Positions 57,001 to 64,000 of a DNA stretch of 64,000 nt are shown here, piece by piece. The first letter of the stretch is position 1. The number at the start of each line of letters is the position of its first letter. The stretch spans positions 186,001-250,000 of the forward strand of contig NC_016456.1 in assembly GCF_000235365.1 (NCBI RefSeq), read 5' to 3'. The position numbers and the translations under genes were made by a program. The notes beneath the pieces were generated by a model. That model searched no databases, was not told the DNA's origin, and saw only the letters and a program-made list of their open reading frames with translations. The DNA comes from Eremothecium cymbalariae DBVPG#7215 (taxonomy: Eukaryota > Ascomycota > Saccharomycetes > Saccharomycetales > Saccharomycetaceae).

Positions 57001-57858
57001 CTACCGTTTTGCGCGGCTCTTGGCTGCGGCGCGATAGTTCAGCTTGCGTGTTGAGAGGGTCAATCTGCTCTTAGGATCGTATCCGAGCCCATTTTCGCTG
57101 GGTTGGGGAGCCGGAGTCTGGCCGTTGATCACGGACGTAAAACTGTCTGTCCTAGGGATGGTTATTGTGCTGAGTTGGAACGCATATAACTTCAAACTGG
57201 CATAGTAACTAACGGCACTAGTCGGGTGGCGAATAGACCATGTGGTGGCGGTTACAGTGGTTCCTGGTTGTGTCTGTATCGGAGCCCATCGAGTGAGTGC
57301 TGTTTGTTCGGTGTAGGGCACTGTAATGTACCCTAAAGTAGGATTGAATGAACTCCCAGACTTGTCTGCAGTTATATGCCCTTCTCCCCAGGGTTTTCCC
57401 TTGTAATGCGTTGTGTCCGTTGCTAGTTTGGACATCGATTCTAATAGAAAACGATCGGAATAATGGATAGAATATCCCATAATGCCTGCATTCGCCGTCA
57501 ACTGAATAAAGTACTCTCCATCAGGCACAAGATCAGCCTTTATAACCACAGGGTAGGTTAGCTCCCCATTTTCTTCCTTGAGTTGGTTAGGCAGGATGTT
57601 TGCTCCAAGATTGTGGCCACATTTAAACTGGCCTTCGTCAGGTGGACCCCAGCATAAGGTGATATTGTAAACTACCACATCTTCGAGCCTGGGATAAGTC
57701 TCAGTTGCAAATTTCCATCCTAGTGTTATCCTAGCGGATCCAGAAGCTGCAGAAAACTTGTCCCCTCCAGCAGGCCTGATCACATCCATATCTGCTCGTA
57801 CCAGCGTCGACAAAAACCACCACACTAGCACTTTCAGCCCAAGAAACCCTACTTGCAT
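57001..57858 (-). CDS. KRE9: Cell-wall beta-1,6-glucan assembly protein Kre9
   Basis: The 285-aa product resembles Kre9/Knh1 (S. cerevisiae Kre9 276 aa). It has a secretory signal peptide (MQVGFLGLKVLVWWFLSTLVRA), then MDVIRPAGGDKFSAASGSARITLGWKF. An O-glycosylation-type Ser/Thr-rich protein follows, with YSIHYSDRFLLESM and a C-terminal Kre9/Knh1 domain (YTEQTALTRWAPIQTQPGT, YYASLKLYAFQLSTITIPRTDSF, GYDPKSRLTLSTRKLNYRAAAK). The C-terminus is Lys/Arg-rich. The protein is required for normal beta-1,6-glucan levels; its exact activity is not settled. Position matches YJL174W next to RFA3. Confidence 0.95.
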   Translation of the reverse strand: MQVGFLGLKVLVWWFLSTLVRADMDVIRPAGGDKFSAASGSARITLGWKFATETYPRLEDVVVYNITLCWGPPDEGQFKCGHNLGANILPNQLKEENGELTYPVVIKADLVPDGEYFIQLTANAGIMGYSIHYSDRFLLESMSKLATDTTHYKGKPWGEGHITADKSGSSFNPTLGYITVPYTEQTALTRWAPIQTQPGTTVTATTWSIRHPTSAVSYYASLKLYAFQLSTITIPRTDSFTSVINGQTPAPQPSENGLGYDPKSRLTLSTRKLNYRAAAKSRAKR

Positions 57859-58501
57859 ACTTGTGCTTTATCTTTTTACCTGGTTCCTGGTTTCTCTTAT
57901 CCTATATTAGAACCTCAAAACCTCCTCCTATGCCAAACGAACTTAAGTGCTGTGTATAATAACTAAGTATCGTTAACTGCTATCCTGCAAACTAAACAAT
58001 CTGATCCGATCCGATCTGATCTCAATTCGACTGCTACTGTTATCTATATACTTTTCTCGCAATCCGCTGGTGTGTCCACGACAAATTTCAACTCTACAGT
58101 AACTGAGCCAGGTCCTTTTATGTTCTTTACCTTTCTATCTGCGTCTGTCTCCCTTATCCAATTACCAACCACCACGACAAGCAAACTCTTTTTGGCTTGA
58201 GGTGAAGTCTCACTACAAAAAAATCCTAAAATATCTATATATCTATATATTGTAAACCCGCCACTAATGTCCACGTCGTCTATTGCTGAAAACTCTGTGC
58301 CCCATTTTCAGCGCAACTCCTCCATCATATTTACGCTCCTCCGTTTCACTCTTCCCTCCTACTACCTGTCGCTAGCACTACCACCAAGAATAAAACAATA
58401 CACACCACACACATGCATGTCTGTGTCCGTCGCATAACCTGCTTTACTGCGTCTCTTAACACCCATCATTATCTAAGTAAACTTCCCCCCTCTGCCTCCA
58501 A

Positions 58502-58543
58502 CTCCTCCTCCTCCTCCTCCTCCTCCTCCTCCTCCTCCTCCTC
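58502..58543. repeat. (CTC)14 microsatellite
   Basis: An uninterrupted trinucleotide tract in the KRE9/SWI3 intergene, about 60 bp before the candidate ATG at 58601. Purine/pyrimidine asymmetric, so it can form unusual structures. Confidence 0.95.
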
Positions 58544-58600
58544 ATTCCCTCTCACATTCAATCGCTTTCTGTTTCTATTTCCTCTAAATCATTGTAGGAA

Positions 58601-58976
58601 ATGTCGAATTCCGCAATTTTGCAAAGAGATACGCTTGCTTCATACATAAATACGTACACACAAAACGTCGGAAAGCCTCACCCCTCCATGCCGACTTTGA
58701 TCCAGTACGATACCTCGAGGGGCTCGTTTTATTCTCCATCCGGTAGCTGAAAATGGGATTTTGGCCCTCCATTACGTATCGTGTTACAGTCTACTGCGTG
58801 ATGAACACCACGATACAATATACGGTGCCGAGCTTCGGATGTGGCGCGACAGCGTCGCCCGCTGCCTAGGCGACGCTGTGGCACAGGTGTACAGCGCATT
58901 AAACGGCTACGTTCTCAGAGATCTGGTGAAGGTGCTGGTCGGCGAGCCCAAGGAGCAGGAAGCCGACCTCGAATAG
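58601..58976 (+). pseudogene. Candidate small gene in two frames (+1 shift at a TGA)
   Basis: Frame one opens at ATG 58601 and gives 49 aa (MSNSAILQRDTLASYINTYT...), ending at TGA 58748-58750 in the context GGT AGC TGA. The +1 frame is open from 58701 to TAG 58974-58976. Read after a shift at the TGA, it continues with 75 aa of protein-like sequence (ALHYVSCYSLLRDEHHDTIY; LGDAVAQVYSALNGYVLRDL), about 124 aa in total. I see no usable intron (no branch-point motif). It may be a sequencing or assembly error in a real gene, a recent pseudogene, programmed +1 frameshifting, or chance. I recognise no family. Confidence 0.35.
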
Positions 58977-59471
58977 CGATGTCAGTCGAGACGCCAATGG
59001 TATCGCTTCGTATTGCCTACTTTCTGGGCTACAACCGGGGTGGTGCTGATTTGCGATACACAAGGTTCTTGGGCAGTCGAATTGGTGATAATGGAACGGT
59101 AATCGCAATCTGCGTCGATGGATCGCGGTCGAGCGTTTTTGGTATTTACGGCAGATGTTAGTAGGCAGCAGGCCAGGCGGTGGTTTATTTAAGCTGAGCC
59201 ACCAGAAATTGGTAGTGCCCATTGGGAGAGGGAGAAAGCGGGAGACGGTACTGACGGTAGTGCTGCTGCTGCTGGTGTAGCAGGGCTCGAGGAAGGTTTA
59301 CGGAATGTCACGTGATTCGTGTGAGATGACTGTGCCGCGTTGCTGAAAAGTTGTTTCTTAAACAGGAACCTTTGGTTTGATTTACTCGAGGGACTCAGCG
59401 CAAAAGGGCCACGAACAGAGAGTAGATAGACAGCGAGAGTCTTGAGAGGAGATCGGAGGCAATTGGAAACG

Positions 59472-61817
59472 ATGTCCAGTAGTAGTAACTCTGTGGATAA
59501 CTATGAAGACTTGAGCGAACAGGGAATTGAGGGGGTTTCGAGCTGGGGGGCGAATATGGAGGAGGAAGCCAATAAACAACACGAAGAACAGCAAATACAA
59601 CAGGAGGAGCAAGAGACGGAACAGGGAGATGGGGGGGATGGGGGAGACAGGGGGGCAGAGCAGACGGGGGAGGGGGAGGATATTTTGATGGAGTCTTCTT
59701 CGGAGATGGATATGCTTGGTGGGGGGAGGGGGGTGTCAGAAGAACAGAGAAGGTACGGGGAGCTGGAGCTTGAGTCGTATGGCAATCTGGAGGATGAAGG
59801 TAGCAACACTGACTTGGTGTCAAATAGTGCGGGGCTTGATTTTGCAGCGGGAGTGGATGGAATGGATGACGTATTGTTGGGGGTTGTAGATGAGCAGTCT
59901 GCAGAAGCAGGATACGCAGCAGGCGCCGAAACAGAATCTGGGGAAACTGCAGAGGCAGGTAATTTGGGGTTGGAAGGAGAAGAAGATCGGGAGCAATCCG
60001 AGTTATCAGAGCAGCGAAAAACAGTTGAAGAAGAAAGTGTGTTGCAGCAAAGTTTGGATGAGGATGATGTCGCAAGCTTTTCCGAGGAATCGCGGCAGCA
60101 GGAAAAGGCTGTGGACGATGGGATCTCAGACGCCCTCCCAAAGGAATCTATGGGAGAAGAGATGGACATGGGTCACAAAGAACAAACTGGTACCGTAGAT
60201 GATATCAAGGAGGAATTTGAAGCTATCAACAAGAACGATGCTAAAGCGGAGGACGAGGACGATAATGAAATGGATACCATACGAGAGTCCAACAAAGCAC
60301 AGTCCAAGGGGGAGGAGGCTGAGCCAGAATATGTAGTCCCCCAAACGCATGAGATTGTTATACCCTCTTACGCTAAGTGGTTCCATCTTAATAAAATTCA
60401 TGAGATTGAAAAGAAATCACTTCCTGAGTTTTTTATCAACCGTATCCCGTCCAAAACCCCGCAAGTCTATGTGAAGTATCGAAACTTTATGGTAAACTCC
60501 TACAGGCTGAACCCTAATGAATATTTCACCTTTACTTCTGCAAGACGGAATCTGTGTGGTGACGCGGGATCTATTTTTAGAGTCCACAAGTTTCTCTCGA
60601 AATGGGGTTTGATTAACTACCAAGTTGATAGCAAACTGAAACCTAAGGCTGTTGAGCCGCCTTTCACAGGTGAATATGCAACAAGGCATGATGCTCCCCG
60701 CGGTTTGTTTCCCTTTCAATCTTACAAGCCTGCAGTACAAATTCCCGATATGTCACGTTTGAAGAAGATGATGACCCAATTAAAAGATCCCGTTCTCCAT
60801 GTTGACGAAGAATCGCAGTCGGAGTTGAAAATAGAGGATGACCAAGATAAATTAACAAACGGTAAAAGGCTGTCGAATGGTACCGCTGGTAGCAGCTTCA
60901 AACCACCTAAAAAACCAAGACTTGAGGATATGATAGACAAGAATTGGACAAAAGAGGAAGTTTTAAAACTATTGAAATCTCTCCAACAATATGGTGCTGA
61001 CTGGCTCCAGGTTTCTAAAGATGTTGGCAATAAGACTCCTGAACAATGTATTCTGAGATTTTTACAGCTTCCTATCGAGGATAACTTTTTAGACGATCAA
61101 GAGACGCTGGGTCCACTAAAATATGGCGCACACTTGCCCTTCAGTAAAGCCGATAACCCAGTTATGAGTACATTGGCTTTCTTGATTGGTTTGGTTGACC
61201 CGAAAACAATCCAATCAATGACCCAAAGAGCAATCAAAATGGTTGGCGACAACGAAATAGACTCTAAAAGAGACCCCGATGAGACTATAGCAAGCACAGT
61301 CAAAGAGGCTACGGAAGTTGCTGTTTCAACTTTAGGTTTTAGATCACATGTGTTTGCCAGTAACGAGGAAAGACAAATAAATTCGATAACTAACGAACTG
61401 ATTAATACACAGTTAAAAAAAGTTGACTTGAAGTTGAAGCTGTTAGATACCATGGAAAAGTCATTAGAAATGGAGCGCAAGGCACTGCAAAAGCAACAAG
61501 AAGAAGTTTTTGTGCAGAAGTTTTCATTTTCAAGACATGTAGCTAATATGCTAGAGAAGTTTGATAATATATTAAATGAATACCCAGATCCTGATAGATT
61601 ACGGGAGCACATGGAATCCCTCAAAAAGATGGTTACAAATCCTCCAACCTTCTCTATCGGTCCAACGTCTGATCAAACACCGGGCTCTGCATCCAATGGT
61701 CCGAATCAGACCCCTCTAACTGCTGCAAACGAAGCAAGCGTTACTTCGTTTGATGAATCACATGTCAAACCTGTGTCGATGGATGCCCCACAATTGTACC
61801 GGTACTGGTCTGGTTGA
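59472..61817 (+). CDS. SWI3: SWI/SNF chromatin-remodelling subunit Swi3
   Basis: From the ATG at 59472 the product is 781 aa (S. cerevisiae Swi3 825 aa). A very acidic Gln/Glu/Gly-rich N-terminus (about 1-280) precedes a SWIRM domain (about 287-385: HEIVIPSYAKWFHLNKIHEIE; LPEFF.NRIPSKTPQVYVKYRNFMV; FLSKWGLINYQVD). A SANT domain follows (about 490-540: NWTKEEVLKLLKSLQQYGADW, then VGNKTPEQCILRFLQLPIED). A C-terminal coiled coil (LKKVDLKLKLLDTMEKSLEM, then FVQKFSFSRHVANMLEKF) drives dimerisation. Swi3 scaffolds the SWI/SNF complex. An in-frame non-ATG extension upstream is ignored. Position matches YJL176C. Confidence 0.96.
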   Translation: MSSSSNSVDNYEDLSEQGIEGVSSWGANMEEEANKQHEEQQIQQEEQETEQGDGGDGGDRGAEQTGEGEDILMESSSEMDMLGGGRGVSEEQRRYGELELESYGNLEDEGSNTDLVSNSAGLDFAAGVDGMDDVLLGVVDEQSAEAGYAAGAETESGETAEAGNLGLEGEEDREQSELSEQRKTVEEESVLQQSLDEDDVASFSEESRQQEKAVDDGISDALPKESMGEEMDMGHKEQTGTVDDIKEEFEAINKNDAKAEDEDDNEMDTIRESNKAQSKGEEAEPEYVVPQTHEIVIPSYAKWFHLNKIHEIEKKSLPEFFINRIPSKTPQVYVKYRNFMVNSYRLNPNEYFTFTSARRNLCGDAGSIFRVHKFLSKWGLINYQVDSKLKPKAVEPPFTGEYATRHDAPRGLFPFQSYKPAVQIPDMSRLKKMMTQLKDPVLHVDEESQSELKIEDDQDKLTNGKRLSNGTAGSSFKPPKKPRLEDMIDKNWTKEEVLKLLKSLQQYGADWLQVSKDVGNKTPEQCILRFLQLPIEDNFLDDQETLGPLKYGAHLPFSKADNPVMSTLAFLIGLVDPKTIQSMTQRAIKMVGDNEIDSKRDPDETIASTVKEATEVAVSTLGFRSHVFASNEERQINSITNELINTQLKKVDLKLKLLDTMEKSLEMERKALQKQQEEVFVQKFSFSRHVANMLEKFDNILNEYPDPDRLREHMESLKKMVTNPPTFSIGPTSDQTPGSASNGPNQTPLTAANEASVTSFDESHVKPVSMDAPQLYRYWSG

Positions 61818-62253
61818 TTTTTTATTCTGATATCTTCTGCATTTGCATTACTAAGCGTCTATTTTTCAATAGTGCTAATTAATTTCCTACTACTCCGTAG
61901 CACTGTAATCTTGATTGTTGGTTGCACTCGCCATGCCTTCTATCCCTTTGTATTATTATTATAATGTACAACTTCATTAATAGTACACTTAAATAGAGGC
62001 GAACGCCTATTCAAGCGGTTAAGATTTAACAGATTTTTGTTTGTGTTTAGTATGAATTCTTGAGGTTTCTCCTATGAGATGATCCGTCTTAGTAACCTGG
62101 ATTTAGGCCTTGATAAAGCTTAAAGATTCCAAAAATTAAAACCCAAGTTGGGTAGGTATCCTTCAAAAAATGAGGCGTGTACCCGCACCGTTTATGACAA
62201 CTGTACTAAGAACTTCATTTGATTGAGGACGCTACTATAAACTACATGCAGTT
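61818..62253. other. Intergenic SWI3 to COY1
   Basis: These 436 bp have ordinary AT-rich content. An upstream ATG at 62246 is in a different frame from the COY1 ATG at 62254. No RNA gene or repeat found. Confidence 0.6.
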
Positions 62254-64000
62254 ATGTCAGCTAGTTCTTCTGTGTACCAGCATGCCTTAGAAATATGGAA
62301 GGAAGCAGATCTTCCCGGTCTGCAACAGAACTTGGATGAGGCCATTGTTGAAGTAAAGGAACTAGAGACGAAAACACTAGAATCAAGAAAGATACTAGCT
62401 CAAGGAACTAAAAAGTTCAAGAAATTGGGCGATGATGCCAAACTAGCACAACTGAATAAGATTATAAAGCATTATCAAGTGGAGATCGACTCTTTGACTT
62501 CAAGATGTAAATTTTCCGAACAGAAACTGTTTGAGGTTTATGGCAAGTTAAGCGAAGCTCCCGATCCACGGCCACTTTTAAAATCTTCTATGGATAATTT
62601 AGAAAATTCAGGTTCTGTGGAGGAATTAAGAATTGAGAATGGTGCTTTGAAGGATCGGTTAGCTAAAGTTGCAGACTATGATAAGTTGAAGGCCAGATTA
62701 TTGGAGTTGGAACAAAATTCTGCTAAGACACTTACAAAACGGTTAATTGCTAAAGAACAAGAAGTTAATTCTAAATGGGACGAAAAGGCCCGTAATTGGA
62801 ATGATAAGGAAAATGAGCTATTAAAGACAATAGAAAATTTAAAGAACAATAATAAAGTTTTGGAGAGCAAGCTTTCCAAACAGTTTGACCTTGGCGAAAC
62901 GTTAGATACCACTAATGAAAATGGGGATACTCAAAAGAAAAACAACTCGAATCATCCCCCAAGTTCAGCTGAATTCCAGCTTTTGGCTCAAGAGTTGGAA
63001 TCCGCTCAACTCAGGGTATTAGACTTGGAGAAAAGGAATGAGGAACTGAGTGGCCAATTGACCAAAGCTACTAATAGTGCGGAACAAGATTCGGAGTTGC
63101 ATGTCAAGGACCTAAAGATAAATCGTTTAGAAAGTGAGAATGCATTATTAAGTGCTTCTCTGGAACGGGAACGTAGCTCTTTAATTGAGGGCAACCGTAG
63201 TAAGCTCAATCAAATAGAAGCCATGTCTCAAGAACTGGCTTCATATAAGAGTGAATTGACCACAATTAGGCGTAAATTAGCCAACTATTCTGATTACGAA
63301 GAAATTAAACAAGAGCTAAGTACGCTCAAAAGGATTGAATTTGGTGCTGCAGACACCGATAGTCATGATGAAAATGTCGAATCCTCTTTGATTTCAGCTA
63401 ATAAAAGATTACAATCAAATCTGGCGGATTTGCGTGGTAAGAGCCAAGATCTAGAAAAGGATAGAACGTCATTGCAGAACCAAGTTATAGAATTGCAACA
63501 GAAATTGCAGAAGTTGGAAGAACTGAATTCTAAATTAGAGTCAGATTTGGGTAAAGTAGAGGATATTAGTTCCCAGTTTAGTGACACCGCAAGTATGATG
63601 TCTGGAGTAACCAGACAAATGACTAATAGGCTAGGGAATGTAGGAAGGTGGTCGCCTACTAGCTCAATTGTTGGGATTCCAGAGGAAACGGAGCCGGTTG
63701 GACTAACTTCTACTGGTAATTCAATCTTGCCGATTGTCACTCAACAGAGAGACAGAATCCGCAACAAAAATATGGAGTTAGAACGTCAATTGAAACAGAA
63801 CTCCTTAGATCATGGCAAATTGAAGTCAGAGATTCTTAAACTAAAACAAGATAACCAGAAACTGTATGAACGCATCAGATATCTATCTTCTTACAGCAGA
63901 AATGGCACATCTGGTGTAAAACCTCCAATTGACTCTTCGATACTCGATGTCGAGTCCCAATATTCTGGGAGTTACGAGGAATCCCTACACCCATTGGCAG
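62254..64000 (+). CDS. COY1: Golgi CASP-like protein Coy1 (5' part, cut at the right edge)
   Basis: The frame is open from ATG 62254 to the window end, about 582 codons (S. cerevisiae Coy1 679 aa). It starts MSASSSVYQHALEIWKEADL and includes QQNLDEAIVEVKELETKTL, KLAQLNKIIKHYQVEIDSLT and YGKLSEAPDPRPLL, followed by long coiled-coil heptads. This is the CASP/CUX1-like golgin layout. Near the edge YSGSYEESLHPL precedes the expected single C-terminal membrane anchor, which is not in the window. Coy1 works at the Golgi in COG- and SNARE-linked tethering and affects intra-Golgi retrograde traffic. Position matches YKL179C beside the ortholog of YJL176C. Confidence 0.94.
   Translation, partial: MSASSSVYQHALEIWKEADLPGLQQNLDEAIVEVKELETKTLESRKILAQGTKKFKKLGDDAKLAQLNKIIKHYQVEIDSLTSRCKFSEQKLFEVYGKLSEAPDPRPLLKSSMDNLENSGSVEELRIENGALKDRLAKVADYDKLKARLLELEQNSAKTLTKRLIAKEQEVNSKWDEKARNWNDKENELLKTIENLKNNNKVLESKLSKQFDLGETLDTTNENGDTQKKNNSNHPPSSAEFQLLAQELESAQLRVLDLEKRNEELSGQLTKATNSAEQDSELHVKDLKINRLESENALLSASLERERSSLIEGNRSKLNQIEAMSQELASYKSELTTIRRKLANYSDYEEIKQELSTLKRIEFGAADTDSHDENVESSLISANKRLQSNLADLRGKSQDLEKDRTSLQNQVIELQQKLQKLEELNSKLESDLGKVEDISSQFSDTASMMSGVTRQMTNRLGNVGRWSPTSSIVGIPEETEPVGLTSTGNSILPIVTQQRDRIRNKNMELERQLKQNSLDHGKLKSEILKLKQDNQKLYERIRYLSSYSRNGTSGVKPPIDSSILDVESQYSGSYEESLHPLA

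Larger units (their letters stand above)
57859..59471. other. Long divergent region KRE9/SWI3
   Basis: This 1.6-kb gap holds a (CTC)14 tract (58502-58543), a two-frame candidate small gene (58601-58976), and a TCACGTGA site (59308-59315) in the SWI3 promoter. In S. cerevisiae the corresponding gap contains no verified gene that I recall. Confidence 0.6.

Noticed and set aside
58601..58976. Reading the two-frame candidate as Pop8 or antizyme
   Set aside because: Only scattered residue similarity to Pop8 by eye and none to Oaz1; not enough to name it.
58980..59161. 60-codon frame following the two-frame candidate
   Set aside because: Lies just after the TAG of the candidate and overlaps other frames; no independent support.

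Overview
This window is nuclear DNA from a budding yeast of the Saccharomycetaceae. It is AT-rich, genes are compact and mostly intronless, the one clear intron has yeast-type splice signals, and nearly every protein matches a Saccharomyces cerevisiae gene. The gene order points to a lineage that branched off before, or outside, the whole-genome duplication (WGD). Genes that S. cerevisiae splits between chromosome X-left (YJL) and chromosome XI-left (YKL) are interleaved here as one ancestral order. I lean towards an Eremothecium-like genus (the branch point lies very close to the 3' splice site), but Kluyveromyces, Lachancea, Zygosaccharomyces or Torulaspora cannot be excluded. Ortholog names come from recalled family motifs plus synteny; no search was run.

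Layout. Positions 1-4716 form a YPR028-030 block: an arrestin-like CSR2/ECM21 fragment running off the left edge, APL4 (AP-1 gamma adaptin) and intron-containing YOP1. Positions 5881-10793 form a YKR036-038 block: KAE1, SPC34 and a CAF4/MDV1 WD40 protein, followed by a FAM192A/NIP30-type protein on the opposite strand (11360-11779). The gap at 11780-12911 is a probable synteny breakpoint. It holds a diverged 358-bp tandem duplication and a decayed tRNA gene.

From 12912 to the right edge is the merged YJL/YKL block: JJJ2, MCD4, a single PKA catalytic subunit (TPK), MRP49, an LrgB-like membrane protein, a HAL5/KKQ8 kinase, MRPL38, NNK1, QCR8, ERG20, EBP2, SNU114, TPO5, ZRT3, LST4, SET2, ASG7, a TOH1/YJL171C-type GPI protein, STE3, CPS1, an unrecognised protein, RFA3, KRE9, SWI3 and COY1 (cut at the right edge).

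The genes are mostly independent housekeeping functions: trafficking, mitochondrial translation and respiration, sterol synthesis, splicing, chromatin and GPI/cell wall. The most coherent local story is mating. ASG7 (a-specific) and STE3 (alpha-specific) lie within 5 kb, separated by one cell-wall gene. ASG7 has a textbook-like Mcm1 plus alpha2/a2 operator about 150 bp upstream, and STE3 has an Mcm1/alpha1-like element about 260 bp upstream.

The least explained pieces are: an unknown ORF with high-expression-type codons at 54759-55436; a two-frame candidate small gene in the KRE9-SWI3 gap whose frames join by a +1 shift at a TGA; the LrgB-like protein; a GC hairpin at 55846-55882; a triple GTCAYRTGAC array upstream of CPS1; and a 2.3-kb gene-free stretch upstream of TPK carrying a perfect 34-bp palindrome and three exact copies of a 50-bp unit.
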